Shown here one piece after another: positions 1 through 11,590 of a DNA stretch of 64,000 nucleotides (the stretch's first letter is position 1; each line of letters begins with the position of its first letter). A program made the translations under genes and the position numbers. The notes beneath the pieces were generated by a model. The model did not search any database, was not told the DNA's origin, and saw only the letters and a program-made list of their open reading frames with translations. The stretch is from Buddleja alternifolia (lineage: Eukaryota; Streptophyta; Magnoliopsida; Lamiales; Scrophulariaceae): NCBI GenBank assembly GCA_019426215.1, contig CM033402.1:310001-374000 (forward strand). Reading direction: 5' to 3'.

Positions 1-43
1 CGGCAGTTGTGGCCCATACACTAATCTTGAACCAACTGAACTT
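1..43. other. Host DNA left of the LINE
   Basis: Short stretch before the LINE target-site duplication. It is too short to assign. The same locus resumes at 6608 to the right of the LINE. Confidence 0.4.
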
Positions 44-165
44 AGAAAGGCCCTTGGTGTAACCGCAATTAGATTCTCTCTCTACTTTTCTCTCTCTCTG
101 ATACTTTCAGTTTTGCTTTGCCTTCCACTGCTACATGAGACCTTGATTTCCATAATCAGTGCTGT

Positions 166-2357
166 ATGGACGAGAACGACGGTGGCCACCCGCCTCCAGC
201 GGCCTCGGCAGCCGAACGAACTGTCAAGAAATTCAAACGGGGTTAGAAGGGGAAGGAAGACCCTTTGTGCCATCTCCCAACTCTAACAAGGATAATATGA
301 ATACCGAGACGCAAGGGGAAGGAATGGGAATAGTTCTCCTAATGTTTGGCAATCCGGTAAATTACACGGTACTTGGACACAAACGGGAACACCAAGAAAA
401 TACTATATGGGTGAAGGAGAAGTGGATGAATGGGATCAGAAAATGATAGAGGAAATCAAGTCAAAAGGCAAAGCTACAATGAATCATAAACTACCCATTA
501 CTGTTCCAGAAGTCTTTGTTACAATTGAAGAATGGCTGGAGTTGTATGGACCTTTTAGGCGTGCATTGGTGGTTAAGGTACTCGGGCAGAAAGTTGGATT
601 TGCAAACTTAAGGCAGCGTATGCGTACGCTCTGGCATCTCAACGATCTTGATCCCGTCGACGTCGGTAATGACTTTTATCTATTACAGTTCAACACAAAA
701 GCAGATTATATGAAAGTACTCGAGGGAGGTCCGTGGACAATAATGGGACATTACCTTACCGTTCAAAGGTGGAAACCCGATTTCCAACCGGCTAAAGCTA
801 ACATTACATCGACACTAGTGTGGGTTCGCTTTCCCGAAATCCCTATCGAGTTATTCAACTACAAGATATTATCTCGAATGGGGGAGACTCTGGGTCGGGT
901 TATCAAAGTTGATAAACATACGGAACTCTCGCTCCGGGGGCGTTTTGCTCGAGTATGCATTGAAATAGATTTTGCCAAACCTCTTTCACCATTTATTTTT
1001 CTTAATGGCCGTCTTCAATCTATTGAATATGAGGGCTTACACCTAATTTGTTTTGATTGTGGTTCTTATGTCCATCGAAAGGAAACATGTGTCAAGAAGA
1101 TGAATAAACCAGATAATCCTATTCCCGATGTGTCCGGTCATGAAGTAGGCGATAACATGGAAACTGGTGAAGCTTCCGGTCGTGAAGAAGGCGAAGCCAT
1201 GGAAACTGGTGCAGCTTCCGACATGGCGGCGTCGGAAAACGCAACCTACGGGTCATGGATAATGGAGCAATCTCGGGCCCGAAATTCTAATCGAAAAGTT
1301 AACGTTACAGGGGAACAAGCAAGTATGGCAAGACATCAATATTCAGGTCCGACCATGCATAGTGGGGTGCAAAAGCAAAACTTACCTTTTGGTAAAAGCC
1401 ACAATCAGGGGGATAATGAAAGAATAAATAATTTGGTCTCTAAAAAAGTTGAAAAAGTAGCTCACAAATCAATGAGTAGCCACGACCAAGAAGGATCCAG
1501 ATTTAATGTGCTCTTGGCTGATCTTAATCAAGAGGAGGCCCAAACTCTCCACATTGGACCTCAACATACTCAAGTTGACCCAATAGTGAGAGATAATGAT
1601 AGGCCCACACATGCCACCAAACAAGATGATCGGTCCAAAAATAAAAAGACTAAAAGTAAAGCCCACGCAGGCCCAGCCCCACGGACTTGGCATAGTACAG
1701 CAGACAAAGGGAAAACAGTTGTGGGCCCATCAATGAGTATCGATACGGCCCAAGTCCAAATTATAGTTTCTGATGATATGAGCCCAGTCCGGATCATTCA
1801 ATCGGATCAGGACCCTCTTCCACTGCTTCAGTCAGGTACTAATTTCCGGATTGCTCATAATTCAATTAGCCTTGACTCATTTGATGATTCTGGGCCTAGT
1901 CGAAGTGGACGAATAAATAAAACGAAACCCAACATTTACAATAAAATTTTATCTCGATCAATGAAGAAAGGGCAGAAGCCCATTAAAATAACTATCCAGC
2001 CCAAACAGATTGGCCCACCAGCTCCGTATAACCCACCCCTGACCCACCAGCTCCGTTTAACCCACCCCTGGCCCAATCCACCCTAACCTCATTTTTGGCC
2101 TCACCCACGAGTCACCCAAGCCCGATAACCCCTCCCAATTTAAAGCCAACCGTTTGGACTTACATGAGAGCCCGATTGATCCAGGAGAACAAATATGCAA
2201 TCTGAGCTCCAACTCGGGTAAGCTACAAGTTCAGGAGAACCAAGACATCAATCCGGATGAACTGTATGCGGATGTGTCCGAGGAGCTTCATAGTGATCAT
2301 GAGGATGCCATGAACGTGGCAGTGACCGAGTCAACTAAGGTGAATGGGGGTCATTGA
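166..2357 (+). pseudogene. LINE ORF1 (gag-like DUF4283 / zinc-knuckle protein), broken
   Basis: The long open part is 407-2086, about 559 residues. It begins with a DUF4283-type domain (VTIEEWLELYGPFRR, then GGPWTIMGHYLTVQRW and TLVWVRFPEIPIEL), followed by a CX2CX4HX4C knuckle (CFDCGSYVHRKETC near residue 216). The rest is a long low-complexity linker typical of plant LINE ORF1. The natural start is probably the ATG at 166, in another frame: that frame opens MDENDGGHPPPAAS and stops at a TAG near 226, so the N-terminus is broken by at least one stop and frameshift. At the other end the frame closes at 2086, and an acidic tail continues in a different frame to 2357. The ORF1 protein normally binds the element RNA. 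The domain call is firm; the joins are inferred. Confidence 0.82.
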
Positions 2358-2416
2358 CCCCCCAAGGTACGAACTCTTGTTCCCAGTCTTTCTCTCCCAT
2401 TTATATTAGTTTCCTA

Positions 2417-5400
2417 ATGAATTGTATTTTCTGAAACTGTAGGGGCGCAGGTAGCCCGAAATTTATGACTATCCTCCAAGATATTTTACGCACTCACCAT
2501 CCGGCTATCCTTGTTCTCATGGGAACCCATGCTCAACGGGACAGAGCCGATTATATTCGTAGTCGTTGTAACTTTGATAAGATGGAGGTGGTTGGAGCCC
2601 AGGGTTTCTCGGGAGCTATCTGGATTTTCTGGAACTCTAAAATTGTCCATCTCGACTTTGTTGCGGCTAATGATCAAAGCGTTACTGCCATGGTTCGTTG
2701 CCTAGGTAAACCCATTTGGATTCTTTCAGTTATCTATGCTAGTCCGGCTCCTGACATTCGCGATAATCTCTGGGCTTACATTACCCGTTTGGCCAAGCAT
2801 TTTTGGGGTCCGTGGTTTCTTGCTGGAGACATGAATTCTATTACTAAAGAGAGTGAGAAGTCAGGAGGGGCCCCGTTTGATATTCGACGATGTCGTTTTT
2901 TTATTAACTATATTAATATGTGTGGGCTCATTGATATGGCTTTTTCGGGATCTAGATACACTTGGGCTAAAGGGGGCACTTCCACGCTCCAAGAGCGCCT
3001 AGATCGAATTTTGTGTAACTCAGCTTGGCACTCCTCTTACCCCGCGGCCACGGTGACTCATCTTCCGAGGGTTGGGTCGGATCATTGCCCAGTTATGCTT
3101 AGTATTGATGGTATCCGCTACCAGGCGAGCCCGAACAAGCCGTTTCGTATGCAAATGGCTTGGTTCACTCACCCCGAGTTCAAGAACCACATCGATCAAC
3201 ATTGGAGGACAACGACACATCTTAATATTCATGGCCGCATCCGCTCCCTTACCGACTGTATGCATGATTGGAATCGGAACATCTTTGGCAATGTTTTTAA
3301 GAAAAAGTGTGAGCTTCTTGCTCGTATTAGTGATGTCCAGCGTGCTCAATCGATTAATTTTGGCAGATCCTTACAGAAGTTGGAGGCTAAGCTCACCATG
3401 CAATATCAAGCTAACCCTCGCCAAGAAGAGCTTATTTGGAAACAAAAGTCCAGAGTTAGATGGCTGAAGGAGGGTGATTTGAACACCCATTTTTTTCATA
3501 CTTCAACAACTACTAAGAAGACCCGGGGTCGAATTAGTACTTTACAGAATGATAGTGGTGAGTGGGTAACGGATCCGGATGTTATTCGGAATATGGCGGT
3601 TAACTTCTACAAGACTCTTTATAGCACAGACAGTTCGGTCTCACCGTACCAATGTTTACCTCGGTTCCCTAAGCTTGCTGATGATCACTTGAGACTCCTC
3701 AATACTTCTATTTCTAAAGACGAGGTCAAGAAAGCGGTGTGGGAGATGCACCCTACGAAGTCTCTTGGCCCTGAAGGTCTCCAACCTCTGTATTTCCATA
3801 AGTGTTGGGACACCATTGGAGATAATATCACTGACATGGTTAGCACGGCCATCCGTACAGGTAGTATCCCCACAGGTATTAACGAATCGTTTATTACTTT
3901 GATTCCTAAAGATAAGTGCTCTACGCATCTCTCTAAATTTCGACCCATTAGTTTGAGCAATGTTATTCTCAAAATCATTTCTAAGACTATGGCTAATTGC
4001 TTGCGTTCGATTATGGACTCCTTGATACCACAAACTCAGAGTAGCTTCATTAAGGGCCGGCAAATGGTGGATAACATCATTGTCACTCAAGAAGTTATTC
4101 ATAGTTTGTCTCTTATCAAGGGGACCAAAGGATTTTTTATTTCAAAAATTGATTTTGAGAAAGCATACGATCGTATTAACTGGTCTTTTTTAGAGAATGT
4201 GCTCAGGGAGATGGGATTCCCGGACGCCTGGACCCGACTCATTATGGATTGCACTAGCTCAACACAACTCTCCCTTCTTTGGAACAGGGAGCCAACTGAA
4301 TGGTTCAAACCTAAGAGAGGTCTGAGACAAGGGGATCCACTATCCCCTTACTTATTCGTTTTCTGTGTTGAGAAGCTAGGTTCCCTTATCAGTCAAGTTG
4401 TGGATACGGGCATCTGGCGCACAGTGCCGACTTCTCGGCATGGCCCCCGACTTTCTCATCTGATGTTTGCTGACGACCTCTTGCTTTTTGGGGAGACGAA
4501 TATTCATCAAATTGATATCATCAGACACATTCTTGACTTGTACTGTAGTATGTCCGGTTAAGCCGTTAATGAGAATAAATCACGTATCTTTTTCTCCCGT
4601 AATACTTCGGACTGGATTGCTAGTAGGGTAGCTCAGCGTGCCCATCTTCAAATCGCAAATGACCTTGGCAAATATCTGGGGGGCCCTCTCCACCATACTC
4701 GCGTGCGTCAAAGAGATTATCGGTTTTTAGTTGAGCGTGTTGCTAGACGTCTTTCAGGGTGGAAACGTACTCAACTTGCACTGGCTGGGAGAGTGACTCT
4801 TGTGAAAGCGGTTACCTCTACCATTCCGTCATACAATATGCAAACCTCTCTCATCCCCGTTGGGATTTGTGATGAAGTGGACAAACTTAATAGACAATTT
4901 GTTTGGGGTGGTTCGCCGACTCAACGTAAGTTGCACTTGATTTCTTGCGACACTTTGTGTCGTAATAAGAAAGATGGAGGTTTGGGCTTGAGACACACTC
5001 GGGCCGTTAATATCTCTCTTCTCGGCAAGCTTGGGTGGCAGCTTCTTAAGGATAACTCGAAGCTTTGGGTTCAAATCCTCCGGCATAAATATATTTTACG
5101 TAGACGGCCTCGTGCTCGGGGAAATACGTCCCATACGTGGCATAGCATACATGATGCTCTTTGGATGATTCAGGAAGGTTTTTCGTGGAAGGTTGGGAAC
5201 GGTCACACCATTAGATTTTGGACGAATACTTGGCTTGGTGATTCGGCCCTTAGTCAACATATTGATATATCTCTGGATACTACTACAATGAACCGCAATA
5301 TTTCTAGTTACTGGGATAATGCTAGGGGGTGGCGCTGGTCGGATCTCTCGTTCATCTCGCCGGAAATTACGTAGAAACTGGAAAGGATTAATCTTGACCC

Positions 5401-6547
5401 TTTTTGCGAATATGAGGATACGCTTTGTTGGCAGCATTCTCCTAAAGGTGTCTACACCTGTAATAGCGCTTATGAGGCGTTCACTAAGACCGACTCGCAC
5501 CATGCAGAGAAGCAAGAATGGCGTAATATCTGGAAAGGAAAGGGTACATATAGGCATAAATTCCTTATGTGGTTATTCCGACATGATAGATTGCTTACTG
5601 GCACCCAGCTTTGCCTTAGACATATCACCATCGAGGCGGCATGTAGGATTTGTAGTCATCCGGAGGATACGAATATTCATGCCCTTCGCGACTGTCCGTG
5701 GGCCAAGAATATCTGGATGAAACTTGTTGCACCTAGGCTCCATCATAAATTCTTCTCTCTTGATGCCAAGACTTGGATGGACTGGAACCTCACTACTCCT
5801 GCCCACAGGTATGAATGGAACCGAGGTTGGGATAATACCTTTGCTGAGACTTTGTACTTTCTTTGGCAGGTGCGTAATGAAACAATCCATAATGGCGTGA
5901 ATGGCGAGCCCCGTGCTGACTTTACGAGTCTTCGACACCGGATTGAGGAATCGCAAGCTGCTTCTACGCTTAATCTTGGCATGGATGAACAGCTTGTCCA
6001 TGTTCAGTGGTCCAAACCGGAGAGCAATTACGTCAAATGTAATGTGGACGCGGCTTCCTATTTGGATGAAATCATTGACCGTAGGGTTACTGGAATTGGA
6101 GGGTTGATCCGGGACTTTAATGGTGACTTGCTGCAGGGGTTTTGTGGGAATATGGACGCTGACTCGTCTCTTCATGGTGAGCTCCTTGCTACTCAAAAGG
6201 GGCTGGAAGTCACTTGGAACTTGAGACATCAGAGAATTACGGTTGAAACAGATTGTTGGGAAGCTACTAACGAGATTAATCAAGCCACTCCTGCTCATGC
6301 CTATTTTGAGACTATCAACAACATTCAGGAGCTGCTTAGTCGCCCTTGGCAGGCGGGCATAAACTGGAGCTGGCGTGAAGTTAATCGCCAGGCGGATTAT
6401 TTAGCCAAAATGGGTCTCCATCGCGAAAACTATACTACCATTGCCACAAATGATTTCCCAGAAGACTTGCATATTCTCTTAGAGATCGATAAATTGGGCG
6501 TTTCTGTGCCCCGTGTTACGACTATTGCCCCGGGTTTGTCGGGCTAG
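2417..6547 (+). pseudogene. LINE ORF2: endonuclease, reverse transcriptase, zf-RVT and RNase H, with three in-frame stops
   Basis: One reading frame runs from ATG 2417 to the stop ending at 6547, about 1,376 codons, with no frameshift but three internal stops: TGA at 2432, TAA at 4560 and TAG at 5372. Order of domains: an endonuclease/exonuclease/phosphatase domain (NCRGAGSP start, GDMNSI, GSDHCPV), a reverse transcriptase with the catalytic FADD at 4466-4477 (LMFADDLLLFGE) preceded by FRPISL and GLRQGDPLSP, a zf-RVT segment with CRICSHPEDTNIHALRDC near 5650, and a type I RNase H near 6030-6420 (NVDA, GELLA, ETDC, REVNRQAD). The first stop replaces the Trp of the WNCRGAG motif, and the second sits where related proteins read SGQAVN. 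All three could be C-to-T or G-to-A transitions. It would nick the target and copy element RNA if intact. Confidence 0.9.
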
Positions 6548-6607
6548 TCGCTTTAGGTATCCTCCCCTCCCCAGAATCAAAAAAAGAAAGGCCCTTGGTG
6601 TAACCGC

Positions 6608-6941
6608 TTTAGGAAACCAAATGTATACTCCCGATTATACCCTTTTATCCTAATTAATTGCATTAAAAATTAGAAGGACTAAATTGTGAATTTACGCGTG
6701 AAAATAAAAACTAACTCCCTAAAAAACGGCTCAAAGTGTAAACTCTCCACTTCCATTTTTCACGCCCCCAATATCCAGTTGTTTGAAGTGATGTGCAGAG
6801 CCGTTCTTCCAAGTTCTAACATCTATGGTGTCCAAAAAATGATCATCATTTTGTTTACTCTCTTGTGCAAAAATTTGCATAAAGAACAAGAGGGCTTTTG
6901 AAGCAAGAGAAAAAGGTACACAAGTTTTATTTTATGTTTTA
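6608..6941. other. Unassigned DNA between the LINE and the gypsy-type element
   Basis: About 330 bases of AT-rich host DNA. A short open frame (6686-6901) has no recognisable domain or promoter, and I do not call it a gene. Confidence 0.5.
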
Positions 6942-6946
6942 GTACC

Positions 6947-8191
6947 TGTTTCTGGATAAAAACAAATTGAATAGGGATGAATCAATATGATTGATTCGAG
7001 CCCCATGATAATTCTCCACTTAAAATTATCTAACAACCCCCGCGTTCGAATTCGATACGCTAGACGGTGGTTCAAACTTTAACACTTCGTCGTGTTGTTT
7101 AAAATTGTTATTCGGACCGCAATTCTTAATTACTGATTTTGAGTATGAAAAACAATGAATCAAAAGACTTTCAAGTCTTAAATTAGAAGTTGATTATTAT
7201 CTTCGAATGCAATAATAAGATGAAAGAAAATATTCAAGTCCAGATAAAAATTATCTCTCAGATACTTAAATCTGACAAAAAATAATTTTATACCTACGTA
7301 AGAATCTTTCTTTTGAATACGATAGTTGAATTCAATGCGAATTATCGTCTTCGAATGAAATAGTAACATAGTGAAGGAAAAATTCAAGTCCAGATAAAAA
7401 TTACCTATCCGATACTTAAATCTGGATAAAAGATAATTTTATACCTCCATGAGAATCTTTCGATCGAATGTATCATTTTTCAACCCCTGCGTTCGATTCA
7501 CTAAACTGTGGTTCATGTCTTTTAATTGATGTTTTAGTTGTTCATTTCGAATATGAGAATGACGAATGAAAAACTCAAGTCAAGATACAAATTACCTATC
7601 TGATACTTAAATCTGAATCAAAGATAATTTATACCGCCATGAAAGTTTTCAGTTCTGAACAATTACAAGCAAGCGAATGCTGATACATGCCTTGAAGGCA
7701 AATCCCATCGAGTCTAATACTAAATTACACTACAGCTATTCCTAATTTACGCTACGATCTACTCCTACATTACGCTAGAAACTACTCCTAAGGCTAGAGC
7801 CAATTCTAAGAGAATTGAAAATGTAGAAGTCTGATGATCTGGTCATGTCTTGTCCTTCTTTCTCTTCGCGCTTATATACTCCACTTCTTTTGTCGGTTTC
7901 TTCGCAACCTCCACGTTCTCCTCTACTTCTGGAACCGCTGTCAACCGTCTTCAACTGCTCTTTCAAATCTTTTCAACTTAGCGCGCCTCTGCGGATGATT
8001 GGCTATTTGGACTTCATTTTATTTTTCAGATTCGATTCTTGGGCTTTTGTCAATTCAGCTCTTGTTTTTTGCCATTTTCTAAATTCAATGGGCCTTATTC
8101 TATTCATTTTCGGGTCTAACTTCCTTCTTTTTGAATTTCTATAGTTTGGACTTTGTAATTCGAAAGCCCAAATTATTTTATAGTATAAACA
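6947..8191 (-). repeat. 3' LTR of the gypsy-type element (left copy)
   Basis: About 1,245 bp, starting TGTTTCTGGA and ending AGTATAAACA on the plus strand. By eye it differs from its partner by roughly 3% plus small indels. It contains about three diverged sub-repeats (about 7195-7330, 7340-7480 and 7545-7660), each with AAGTCCAGATAAAAATTA- or GATACTTAAATCTG-like segments. Open frames in it, such as 7775-7966, are repeated in the partner LTR and are not genes. Confidence 0.9.
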
Positions 8192-8805
8192 AATGCCCCC
8201 CTAATATACATGAACGTTTCGAGTTCATGTGTATTAAAAGACACATATGTATTATTAAAACACTAAAAGGACCAAACGAAGGCCTAAATGATGGAATTTG
8301 AGGTCAATCGGTTATCGTAAAATGGTCCTAGCCATTCGATTGGATTCTTCTCGAAAAGAGCTTCGATTTGGTATATTGTAGGCCCTGTAACTCCAAGCAG
8401 ATCAAAAGTTACGGCCCTGTAACTCCAAAAATGCATCGGCTTTTTGTCCTACATCTCTTCCCCTTCTCGAAATCTTCATCTTCAAGCATCAGTTATCTTC
8501 TTTGATTTGCCTTTCTAGCAACCAGAGATCGCTGAGAAAATCGCGGAGAAATTCTTTCTTTCATTTTCTCGAGTTACCCCTTCGATTAAAATTCGATTAA
8601 TGGCAAATCCCCGAATTCTTGCCCTTCACGACCTATTCCATTTAGTTCCTCGAGCACATATCTTGGATTGCGAGGTCTCGAAACCTTCATCTTCAAGCAT
8701 GCTTTATTTTGAGCGTGTAAATTTTTAATTTTGAGTATGATAACCTTTGAGCCTGAATATTTCGAGCATATAGATTTTCGAACATATGTTGTTTCGAGTA
8801 TACTC

Positions 8806-8901
8806 ATTTCGAGCACATAGTATTTTGGGTATGCCTCATTTCGAGCACATAGTATTTCGAGTGTGCCTTATCTCGAGCACATAGTATTTCAAGTGTGCCT
8901 T
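8806..8901. repeat. Three 32-bp tandem repeats
   Basis: Three consecutive 32-bp units start at 8806, 8838 and 8870, each beginning AT(T/C)TCGAGCACATAGTATT, with a partial fourth unit from 8902. They lie in the non-coding part of the gypsy-type element. Confidence 0.85.
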
Positions 8902-9219
8902 ATCTCGAGCGTGCAAGTTTCGTTGGCTCATCCTGCCCCCCCTGCATATGGTATTTGAATATTATTCGGGAACATGGGAATTCCGACTTTTCCAAAAATG
9001 CATCGACTTCCTGTTCCTTGAGGTCGAAACGGTGGACACTCTCGAAATCAAATCTGGGCCCCTTTTCGAACATTCAATTCAGGGTGCTCGAGTTGGAGAA
9101 ATCATTGTAACCGTGGATGAAACTCCAGAACTCAGGTCCTTCGAATGAAGCTGCAACTCTCGAGGTATCTTTAACTGAGTCGGAATCTCTTGAGGTCGAA
9201 ACGGTGAACACCCTCGAAA

Positions 9220-9663
9220 TCAAAACTGGGCCCCTCTTCGAACCTTTAATTCAGGGTATTTGTTTGGTTCATTCACGGTTGCCCCCCAGGATTTGGTTGG
9301 TTCATACAATTCTGTTCTTCGAGGGGTATAGGATTCGAAGTTTAACCAACCTCGAATTGAACATTTCGAGCTCCTAGGTTCAATTCGAATTGAGTAACAT
9401 TTCGAATTAACTAGAACTTTGCTAATCTTAATGCCTTCGATTTCGGCTTTCACAAATAAAGGTCGCATATGGTTATTATCGATCTTTTCTTTCGAGAACA
9501 AAAGATCGACCAAGTTTTCATTATCTGTTTTCGTCTCAAATAATTTGCTGTTAGGAATTTCTGACTTAGAAATATTACCTAATTCGGTTACCACTCGAGT
9601 AACCTCTCGAGCCAAACCCTCTTGGGTCTCGCTACTGATCATTGAATTCCCTTCGTTGATCAT
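9220..9663 (-). pseudogene. Retrotransposon protease-like remnant
   Basis: A 147-codon open frame on the minus strand. Its middle (MRPLFVKAEIEGIKISKVLV) resembles the segment just before the catalytic Asp in Ty3/gypsy aspartic proteases, where related proteins continue with an acidic active-site triplet. Here the following residues are NSKCYS, so the catalytic Asp is missing. It overlaps the preceding gag-like frame at 9632-9663 in another frame, which suggests a deletion joined two parts of an ancestral polyprotein. I treat it as debris. Confidence 0.5.
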
Positions 9664-9799
9664 CTCGAGCGCCTATTAAAGTCTGCTTCATGACTTTAAC
9701 AAATTGTTCATACATTTTATTTGCCCGGATCTTGTATCGAGACATAGACTGTGTTTCCAGATCGTCATTTGGTTCTTCTCTAAAAGAATCTTCTGACAT
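9632..9799 (-). CDS. Short gag-like leader ORF of the gypsy-type element
   Basis: A 55-residue open frame starts with ATG at 9799, about 36 bases downstream of the primer-binding site. It begins MSEDSFREEPNDDLE and ends at a TAG (9632-9634). The position matches where gag starts in this kind of element, and the charged sequence ending REFNDQ could be the first part of a truncated gag. There is no recognisable capsid or nucleocapsid motif. Whether it is translated is unknown. Confidence 0.4.
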   Translation of the reverse strand: MSEDSFREEPNDDLETQSMSRYKIRANKMYEQFVKVMKQTLIGARDDQRREFNDQ

Positions 9800-9835
9800 C
9801 TTATAACGAATTTTCGGAAGTCAAATTCGATTGAT

Positions 9836-9853
9836 CTCCCACTGTGGTCGCCA
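9836..9853 (-). promoter_or_regulatory. Primer-binding site of the gypsy-type element
   Basis: The minus strand reads TGGCGACCACAGTGGGAG beginning a few bases inside the right-hand LTR. It starts with TGG, as expected for pairing with a tRNA 3' CCA, and is followed by the gag-like start. The tRNA partner was not determined. Confidence 0.7.
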
Positions 9854-9859
9854 AAAATT

Positions 9860-11100
9860 TGTTTCTGGATAAAAACAAATTGAATAGGGATGAACAATAT
9901 GATTGATTCGAGCCCCGTGATAATTCTCCACTTAGAATTATCTAACAACCCCGACGTTCGAATTTGATACGCTAGACGGTGGTTCAGACTTTAACACTTC
10001 GTCGTGTTGTTTAAAATTGTTATTCGGACCGCAATTCTTAATTACTGATTTTGAGTATGAAAAAAGTGAATCGAAAGACTTTCAAGTCTTAAATTAGAAG
10101 TTGATTATTATCTTCGAATGCAATAATAAGATGAAAGAAAATATTCAAGTCCAGATAAAAATTATCTCTCAGATACTTAAATCTGACAAGATAATCTTAT
10201 ACCTACGTGAGAATCTTTCTTTTGAATACGATATTTGGATTCAATGCGAATTATCGTCTTCGAATGAAATAGTAACATAGTGAAGGAAAAATTCAAGTCC
10301 AGATAAAAATTACCTATCCGATACTTAAATCTGGATAAAAGATAATTTTATACCTCCATGAGAATCTCTCGATCGAATGTGTCATTTTTCAACCCCTGTG
10401 TGAGATTCGCTAAACGGTGGTTCATGTCTTTTAATTGACGTTTTAGTTGTTCATTTCGAATATGAGAATAACGAATGAAAAACTCAAGTCAAGATACAAA
10501 TTACCTATCCGATATTTAAATCTGAATCAAAGATAATTTATACCTCCATGAAAGTTTTCAGTTCTGAAAAATGACAAGCAAGCGAATGCTGATACATGCC
10601 TTGAAGGCAAATCCCATCGAGTCTAATACTAAATTACACTACAACTACTCCTAATTTACGCTACGATCTACTCCTACATTACGCTAGAAACTACTCCTAA
10701 GGCTAGAGCTAATTCTAAGAGAATTGAAAATGTAGAAGTCTGATGATCTGGTCATGTCTTGTCCTTCTTTCTCTTCGCGCTTATATACTCCACTTCTTTT
10801 GTCGGTTTCTTCGCAACCTCCACGTTCTCCTCTACTTCTGGAACCGCTGTCAACCGTCTTCAACTGCTCTTTCAAATCTTTTCAACTTAGCGCGCCTCTG
10901 CGGATGATTGGTTATTTGGACTTCATTTTATTTTTCAGATTCGATTCTTAGGCTTTTGTCAATTCAGCCCATGTTTTTTGCCATTTTCTAAATTCAGTGG
11001 GCCTTGTTCTATTCATTTTCGGGTCCAACTTCCTTCTTTTTGAATTTCTATAGTTTGTGCTTTGTAATTCGAAAACCCAAATTATTTTATAGTATAAACA
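9860..11100 (-). repeat. 5' LTR of the gypsy-type element (right copy)
   Basis: About 1,241 bp and collinear with 6947-8191. It is the transcription-initiating LTR if the minus orientation is right. It carries the same three internal sub-repeats and the same spurious open frame (10684-10875). Confidence 0.9.
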
Positions 11101-11314
11101 GTACCAAATATATTTTTGGCATGTTTTACTTTTTCCTAATCAAATGTTTATCCCATAATTATCACCAAGAATGAAGAATTATGTTTATAAAAGTTGGCAC
11201 GTCACTATGTTAGAATGTGAATTTATTTGTTTGGCGAATTTACTATCGCTAGTCTCGAATTAAGAATTCAAAATTATGACTTACAAATAAATAATTACAA
11301 TTAATCTATGAATC

Positions 11315-11590
11315 TGACATCTTAGATTGCGGATGAGCACAAGATCCATGAATTGGAGAAAGATGGACTCATAGGCCTATTGCTGTTCTACTTGTGAATC
11401 TTGGCAAGATAACTCGGTCTCACTTCATGGGGAATTTCAAAACGACCACTGAAACTTTAAGTTTGATATATACTGACGTCTGTAGGCTTTTCGGAAGATA
11501 TGCTCATATCCCTCGCAAGGATTTCCAGTGCCTCATAACTTTTATCGAAGACCATTTTAGGTATGATTTTTTTTTCTTTGATAAATAAAT
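11315..11590 (+). pseudogene. Ty1/copia integrase-region remnant
   Basis: The translated segment reads IHELEKDGLIG, then LGKITRSHF, LSLIYTDVCRLFGRYA and KDFQCLITFIEDHFRY. This order matches the end of the copia pre-integrase domain and the start of the integrase core, where intact elements have a LGKMT-S-F motif, IH-DVCGP, and YFITF-DD-SRY. Here the zinc-finger Cys just before LGK is out of frame, one Asp is His, and nothing follows 11590. It is a short, old, broken fragment. Confidence 0.6.

Larger units (their letters stand above)
44..6607 (+). mobile_element. L1-type LINE retrotransposon, near full length, with 23-bp target-site duplications
   Basis: The body is about 67-6584. It is flanked by a perfect 23-bp direct repeat at 44-66 and 6585-6607, and the right copy follows a short A-rich tail (about 6579-6585), as expected for target-primed reverse transcription. 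The pyrimidine-rich 5' end (about 70-115) looks like a LINE 5' UTR. Two coding regions follow on the plus strand: ORF1 (gag-like, about 166-2357) and ORF2 (endonuclease, reverse transcriptase, zf-RVT, RNase H; 2417-6547). Both are damaged, so this copy is not autonomous as it stands. The perfect TSD suggests a fairly recent insertion. Confidence 0.93.
8192..9859 (-). other. Internal region of the gypsy-type element
   Basis: 1.67 kb between the LTRs, almost without coding potential. It holds the polypurine tract at the left end, a region rich in TTCGAG words with a 32-bp tandem repeat (8806-8901), a roughly 45-bp segment repeated near 9021 and 9192, a protease-like remnant, a short gag-like start and the primer-binding site at the right end. 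Confidence 0.75.
6942..11105 (-). mobile_element. Non-autonomous Ty3/gypsy-type LTR retrotransposon on the minus strand
   Basis: Two long direct repeats (6947-8191 and 9860-11100) begin TGTTT and end ACA, and are flanked by a perfect 5-bp TSD GTACC (6942-6946 and 11101-11105). Next to the right-hand LTR, the minus strand reads TGGCGACCACAGTGGGAG (9836-9853), a primer-binding site of the kind seen in Tat/Ogre-like elements. Next to the left-hand LTR the minus strand has a purine run (AGGGGGGCATT, about 8192-8203), the polypurine tract. These fix the minus orientation. The internal region is only 1.67 kb and has no reverse transcriptase or integrase, only a short gag-like start and a protease-like remnant, so it must rely on a related element for mobility. 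Confidence 0.9.

Noticed and set aside
159..446. 95-codon open frame at the start of the LINE
   Set aside because: It crosses the true ORF1 start in another frame and has no domain; it is a by-product of the ORF1 frameshift.
7775..10951. Short open frames repeated at 7775/7845 and 10684/10754
   Set aside because: They lie in both LTR copies and appear twice for that reason; no coding signature.
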